64,000 bases of DNA from Citrobacter sp. Cu233. Its GTDB lineage: Bacteria; Pseudomonadota; Gammaproteobacteria; Enterobacterales; Enterobacteriaceae. Shown here piece after piece: positions 61,393-64,000 of the stretch. Location of the stretch: assembly GCF_030332225.1 (NCBI RefSeq), contig NZ_JAOWIF010000033.1:434001-498000 (forward strand), given 5' to 3'. Below the pieces are notes generated by a model, which ran no database searches, was not told the origin of the DNA, and worked only from the letters and a program-made list of their open reading frames with translations. The translations under genes and the position numbers were made by a program. Position 1 is the first letter of the stretch, and the number at the start of each line of letters is the position of its first letter.

Positions 61393-61738
61393 AATATTAC
61401 CCAACAATCCGCACTGTTCGAATGATAAGCCGGGGAAGGCGTCGCCGCCGCCCGGCAATAAAACCCCTGCAAACGCCAATTTCGTGAAGCATCTTCCATT
61501 CCCTTAGGCTTATGCCATAAACAACCTCATTCACCTCCTGCAATGTTGTGTTTTTGCACGGTGAGGGACAGAGGCACTCCTTCATATACTTTTCCCGTCA
61601 GTTCCCGGAAAGGCAGCGAGTCAGAATAAAACGGCCCCGAGCTGTACCAAAACTGCCACACACTAACCTCTCATTCTGATCACCCTACAGGTGCTGTACA
61701 GAATGAACTGGCGAAAGCCAAGATTCAGGAGTGCAACA
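61393..61738. other. non-coding region between yqcA and gudP
   Basis: The first part (about 61422-61461) is a degraded REP-like element (GATAAGCCGGGGAAGGCGTC with GCCGCCCGGCA). The remainder should hold the gudP promoter, activated by CdaR in E. coli, but I found no clear boxes. No ORF of note. Confidence 0.5.
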
Positions 61739-63091
61739 ATGAGTTCATTAAGTCAGGCGGCGAGCAGCGCGGAAAAACGCACTAACGCTCGCTACTGGAT
61801 AGTGGTGATGTTGTTTATCGTCACATCCTTCAACTACGGCGACCGCGCCACTTTATCCATTGCCGGTTCAGAAATGGCCAAAGACATTGGTCTGGATGCG
61901 GTCGGGATGGGATATGTATTTTCCGCTTTTTCATGGGCCTATGTTATCGGCCAGATCCCCGGCGGCTGGCTGCTTGACCGCTTTGGTTCAAAGCGCGTTT
62001 ATTTCTGGTCCATCTTTATCTGGTCCATGTTTACCTTGCTGCAAGGTTTCGTCGATATCTTTAGCGGCTTCGGCATTATCGTTGCGCTGTTTACCCTGCG
62101 CTTCCTCGTGGGGCTAGCTGAAGCACCCTCGTTCCCTGGCAACAGTCGCATTGTGGCGGCGTGGTTTCCGGCGCAGGAAAGGGGCACGGCGGTCGCTATC
62201 TTTAACTCTGCGCAATACTTTGCCACCGTTATCTTCGCGCCAATTATGGGCTGGCTGACCCACGAAGTGGGCTGGTCGCACGTGTTCTTCTTTATGGGTG
62301 GACTCGGGATCATCATCAGCTTTATCTGGCTGAAAGTGATTCACGAACCGAACCAGCATCCGGGTGTAAACCAAAAAGAGCTGGAGTACATTGCCGAAGG
62401 TGGGGCGCTGATCAACATGGATCAGGCGGCTGCTAAAGCTAAAGTTCCGTTCAGCGTGAAATGGGGGCAAATCAAACAGTTGTTGGGTTCCCGCATGATG
62501 ATCGGTATCTACATCGGCCAGTACTGTATTAACGCGCTGACCTACTTCTTTATCACCTGGTTCCCGGTCTATCTGGTACAGGCGCGCGGTATGTCGATTC
62601 TGAAAGCGGGATTTGTCGCGTCGGTCCCGGCTATTTGCGGATTCGCAGGCGGTGTGCTCGGCGGCATTATTTCCGACTGGCTGATGCGTCGCACTGGTTC
62701 GCTGAATATCGCCCGTAAAACGCCAATCGTGTTGGGTATGTTGCTGTCAATGGTGATGGTGTTCTGTAACTACGTCAACGTTGAATGGATGATTATCGGC
62801 TTTATGGCGCTGGCCTTCTTCGGTAAAGGTATCGGTGCACTGGGCTGGGCGGTAATGGCAGACACGGCCCCCAAAGAGATTAGCGGCCTGAGCGGCGGTC
62901 TGTTCAACATGTTCGGTAATATCTCCGGCATCGTGACACCGATTGCTATCGGCTACATTGTGGGCACGACGGGGTCGTTTAATGGTGCCTTGATTTACGT
63001 TGGAGTGCATGCGCTGATTGCCGTAGTGAGCTATCTGGTGCTGGTTGGCGATATTAAACGTATCGAACTGAAACCTGTCGCAGGACAATAA
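61739..63091 (+). CDS. gudP: galactarate/glucarate/glycerate transporter GudP
   Basis: A 450-residue MFS permease (anion:cation symporter family) with 12 hydrophobic segments. The cytoplasmic loop motif [15 protein letters not shown] after helix 2 is family-typical. It imports D-glucarate and related sugar acids. Start [13 protein letters not shown] matches E. coli; an upstream in-frame start adds 16 codons without support. gudX begins at its stop codon. Confidence 0.95.
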   Translation: MSSLSQAASSAEKRTNARYWIVVMLFIVTSFNYGDRATLSIAGSEMAKDIGLDAVGMGYVFSAFSWAYVIGQIPGGWLLDRFGSKRVYFWSIFIWSMFTLLQGFVDIFSGFGIIVALFTLRFLVGLAEAPSFPGNSRIVAAWFPAQERGTAVAIFNSAQYFATVIFAPIMGWLTHEVGWSHVFFFMGGLGIIISFIWLKVIHEPNQHPGVNQKELEYIAEGGALINMDQAAAKAKVPFSVKWGQIKQLLGSRMMIGIYIGQYCINALTYFFITWFPVYLVQARGMSILKAGFVASVPAICGFAGGVLGGIISDWLMRRTGSLNIARKTPIVLGMLLSMVMVFCNYVNVEWMIIGFMALAFFGKGIGALGWAVMADTAPKEISGLSGGLFNMFGNISGIVTPIAIGYIVGTTGSFNGALIYVGVHALIAVVSYLVLVGDIKRIELKPVAGQ

Positions 63092-63093
63092 TG

Positions 63094-64000
63094 ATGACAA
63101 CACAATCGAGTCCCGTTATTACCGACATGAAGGTCATCCCGGTGGCTGGTCATGACAGCATGCTGCTCAATATTGGTGGCGCGCATAACGCCTGGTTTAC
63201 CCGCAATATCGTGGTCCTTACTGATAACGCCGGGCACACCGGTGTGGGGGAAGCGCCAGGCGGTGAAGTGATCTATCAAACGCTGGTGGACGCTATTCCG
63301 CAGGTGTTAGGCCAGGAAGTGGCGCGCCTGAATAAGGTGGTCCAGCAGGTGCATAAAGGCAATCAGGCTGCTGACTTTGATACCTTCGGCAATGGAGCCT
63401 GGACATTTGAGCTGCGCGTCAATGCTGTGGCGGCGCTGGAAGCCGCGCTGCTGGATCTGCTGGGCAAAACGCTGAATGTACCGGTCTGCGAGCTGTTAGG
63501 TCCGGGTAAGCAGCGTGATGCAGTGACCGTGCTCGGTTATCTGTTCTATGTAGGCGATCGCACCAAAACCGATCTGCCGTATCTGGAAAGTACGCCGGGT
63601 AAACATGAGTGGTATCACTTACGTCACCAGCAAGCGATGACCAGCGACGCGGTGGTGCGTCTGGCGCAGGCGTCACAGGATCGTTATGGCTTTAAAGATT
63701 TCAAACTGAAGGGCGGTGTGCTGCCTGGTGAGCAAGAAATTGAAACCGCCCGTGCGCTGAAATCTTGCTTCCCGGATGCGCGTATTACGGTGGACCCTAA
63801 CGGTGCCTGGTTGCTGGATGAAGCGATCTCCTTGTGCAAAGGGCTAAATGATGTACTGACTTACGCAGAAGATCCGTGTGGTGCTGAACAGGGATTTTCC
63901 GGGCGTGAAGTGATGGCCGAGTTCCGCCGCGCAACGGGATTACCGGTGGCGACCAACATGATTGCTACCAACTGGCGCGAAATGGGCCACGCGGTAATGC
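63094..64000 (+). CDS. gudX: glucarate dehydratase-related protein GudX (5' part)
   Basis: About 302 N-terminal residues of an enolase-superfamily protein are present; the gene runs off the window. [21 protein letters not shown] is the GudX start, with another ATG three bases earlier overlapping the gudP stop. The KxK motif (DFKLKGG) and metal ligands in VDPNGAW and YAEDPCG are visible. GudX resembles GudD but is much less active on glucarate in E. coli. Confidence 0.92.
   Translation, partial: MTTQSSPVITDMKVIPVAGHDSMLLNIGGAHNAWFTRNIVVLTDNAGHTGVGEAPGGEVIYQTLVDAIPQVLGQEVARLNKVVQQVHKGNQAADFDTFGNGAWTFELRVNAVAALEAALLDLLGKTLNVPVCELLGPGKQRDAVTVLGYLFYVGDRTKTDLPYLESTPGKHEWYHLRHQQAMTSDAVVRLAQASQDRYGFKDFKLKGGVLPGEQEIETARALKSCFPDARITVDPNGAWLLDEAISLCKGLNDVLTYAEDPCGAEQGFSGREVMAEFRRATGLPVATNMIATNWREMGHAVM

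Noticed and set aside
61422-61461. Intrinsic terminator after yqcA
   Set aside because: The GC-rich stem resembles a degraded REP unit and only a short A/T tail follows, so it was reported as REP-like.

Overview
The window is a chromosomal segment of an enteric bacterium (Enterobacteriaceae). Nearly every protein is a close match, in length and remembered sequence, to the Escherichia coli/Salmonella orthologue. Gene order follows the E. coli 61-64 min region (lysA-galR-aas-lplT-tas-mutH-rppH-ptsP-lgt-thyA-ppd-recCBD-argA-amiC-mltA-csdA-gcvA-fuc-sdaCB-ppnN-queF-csrB-truC-gud), here in inverted orientation. Differences from E. coli K-12, mainly in the fuc locus and next to lysA, suggest a related genus such as Citrobacter; that genus call is inference. 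I see no insertion sequence, prophage, CRISPR array or rRNA.

Layout. 1-2.8 kb: tail of lysA, a LacI-family regulator of unknown target coupled to galR, then the paired sRNA genes omrB and omrA. 2.8-9.3 kb: phospholipid repair pair aas-lplT, tas, ygdR, ygdQ and mutH. 9.3-9.9 kb: a non-coding stretch with several DnaA boxes at the position of DARS2. 9.9-16.5 kb: rppH-ptsP, lgt-thyA and the four minor pseudopilin genes ppdA-ppdB-ygdB-ppdC. 16.5-28.3 kb: recC, ptrA, recB, recD. 28.5-33.9 kb: argA, amiC, three initiator tRNA genes in tandem, mltA, tcdA. 34-38.8 kb: csdE-csdA, ygdI, the GcvB sRNA divergent from gcvA, ygdD-rlmM.

38.8-52 kb is the most unusual part. fucR, fucU, fucK, fucI and fucA, fucO are present, but the permease gene fucP that normally lies between the two fuc arms is absent. 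In its place is a 6.6-kb module: a ribose-type ABC importer (ATPase, permease, periplasmic protein), an FGGY-family kinase carrying the TCSLV motif of D-ribulokinases, and a FruR/ScrR-type LacI-family regulator. The divergent control region holds two identical perfect 16-bp palindromes with the layout of a FruR/ScrR-type operator, plus a strong CRP-like site. Because FucI also isomerises D-arabinose to D-ribulose, I infer a hybrid L-fucose/D-arabinose locus in which D-ribulose can go either to ribulose-1-P (FucK, FucA, FucO) or directly to ribulose-5-P.

52-64 kb: xni, sdaB-sdaC with a terminator-like hairpin in the sdaC leader, ppnN, queF, syd, the CsrB sRNA with an upstream UvrY-type inverted repeat, yqcC-truC-yqcA, and the start of the glucarate operon gudP-gudX. 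REP/BIME repeats sit in many intergenic gaps, and in two cases (csdE, fucR) supply the last codons of a gene.
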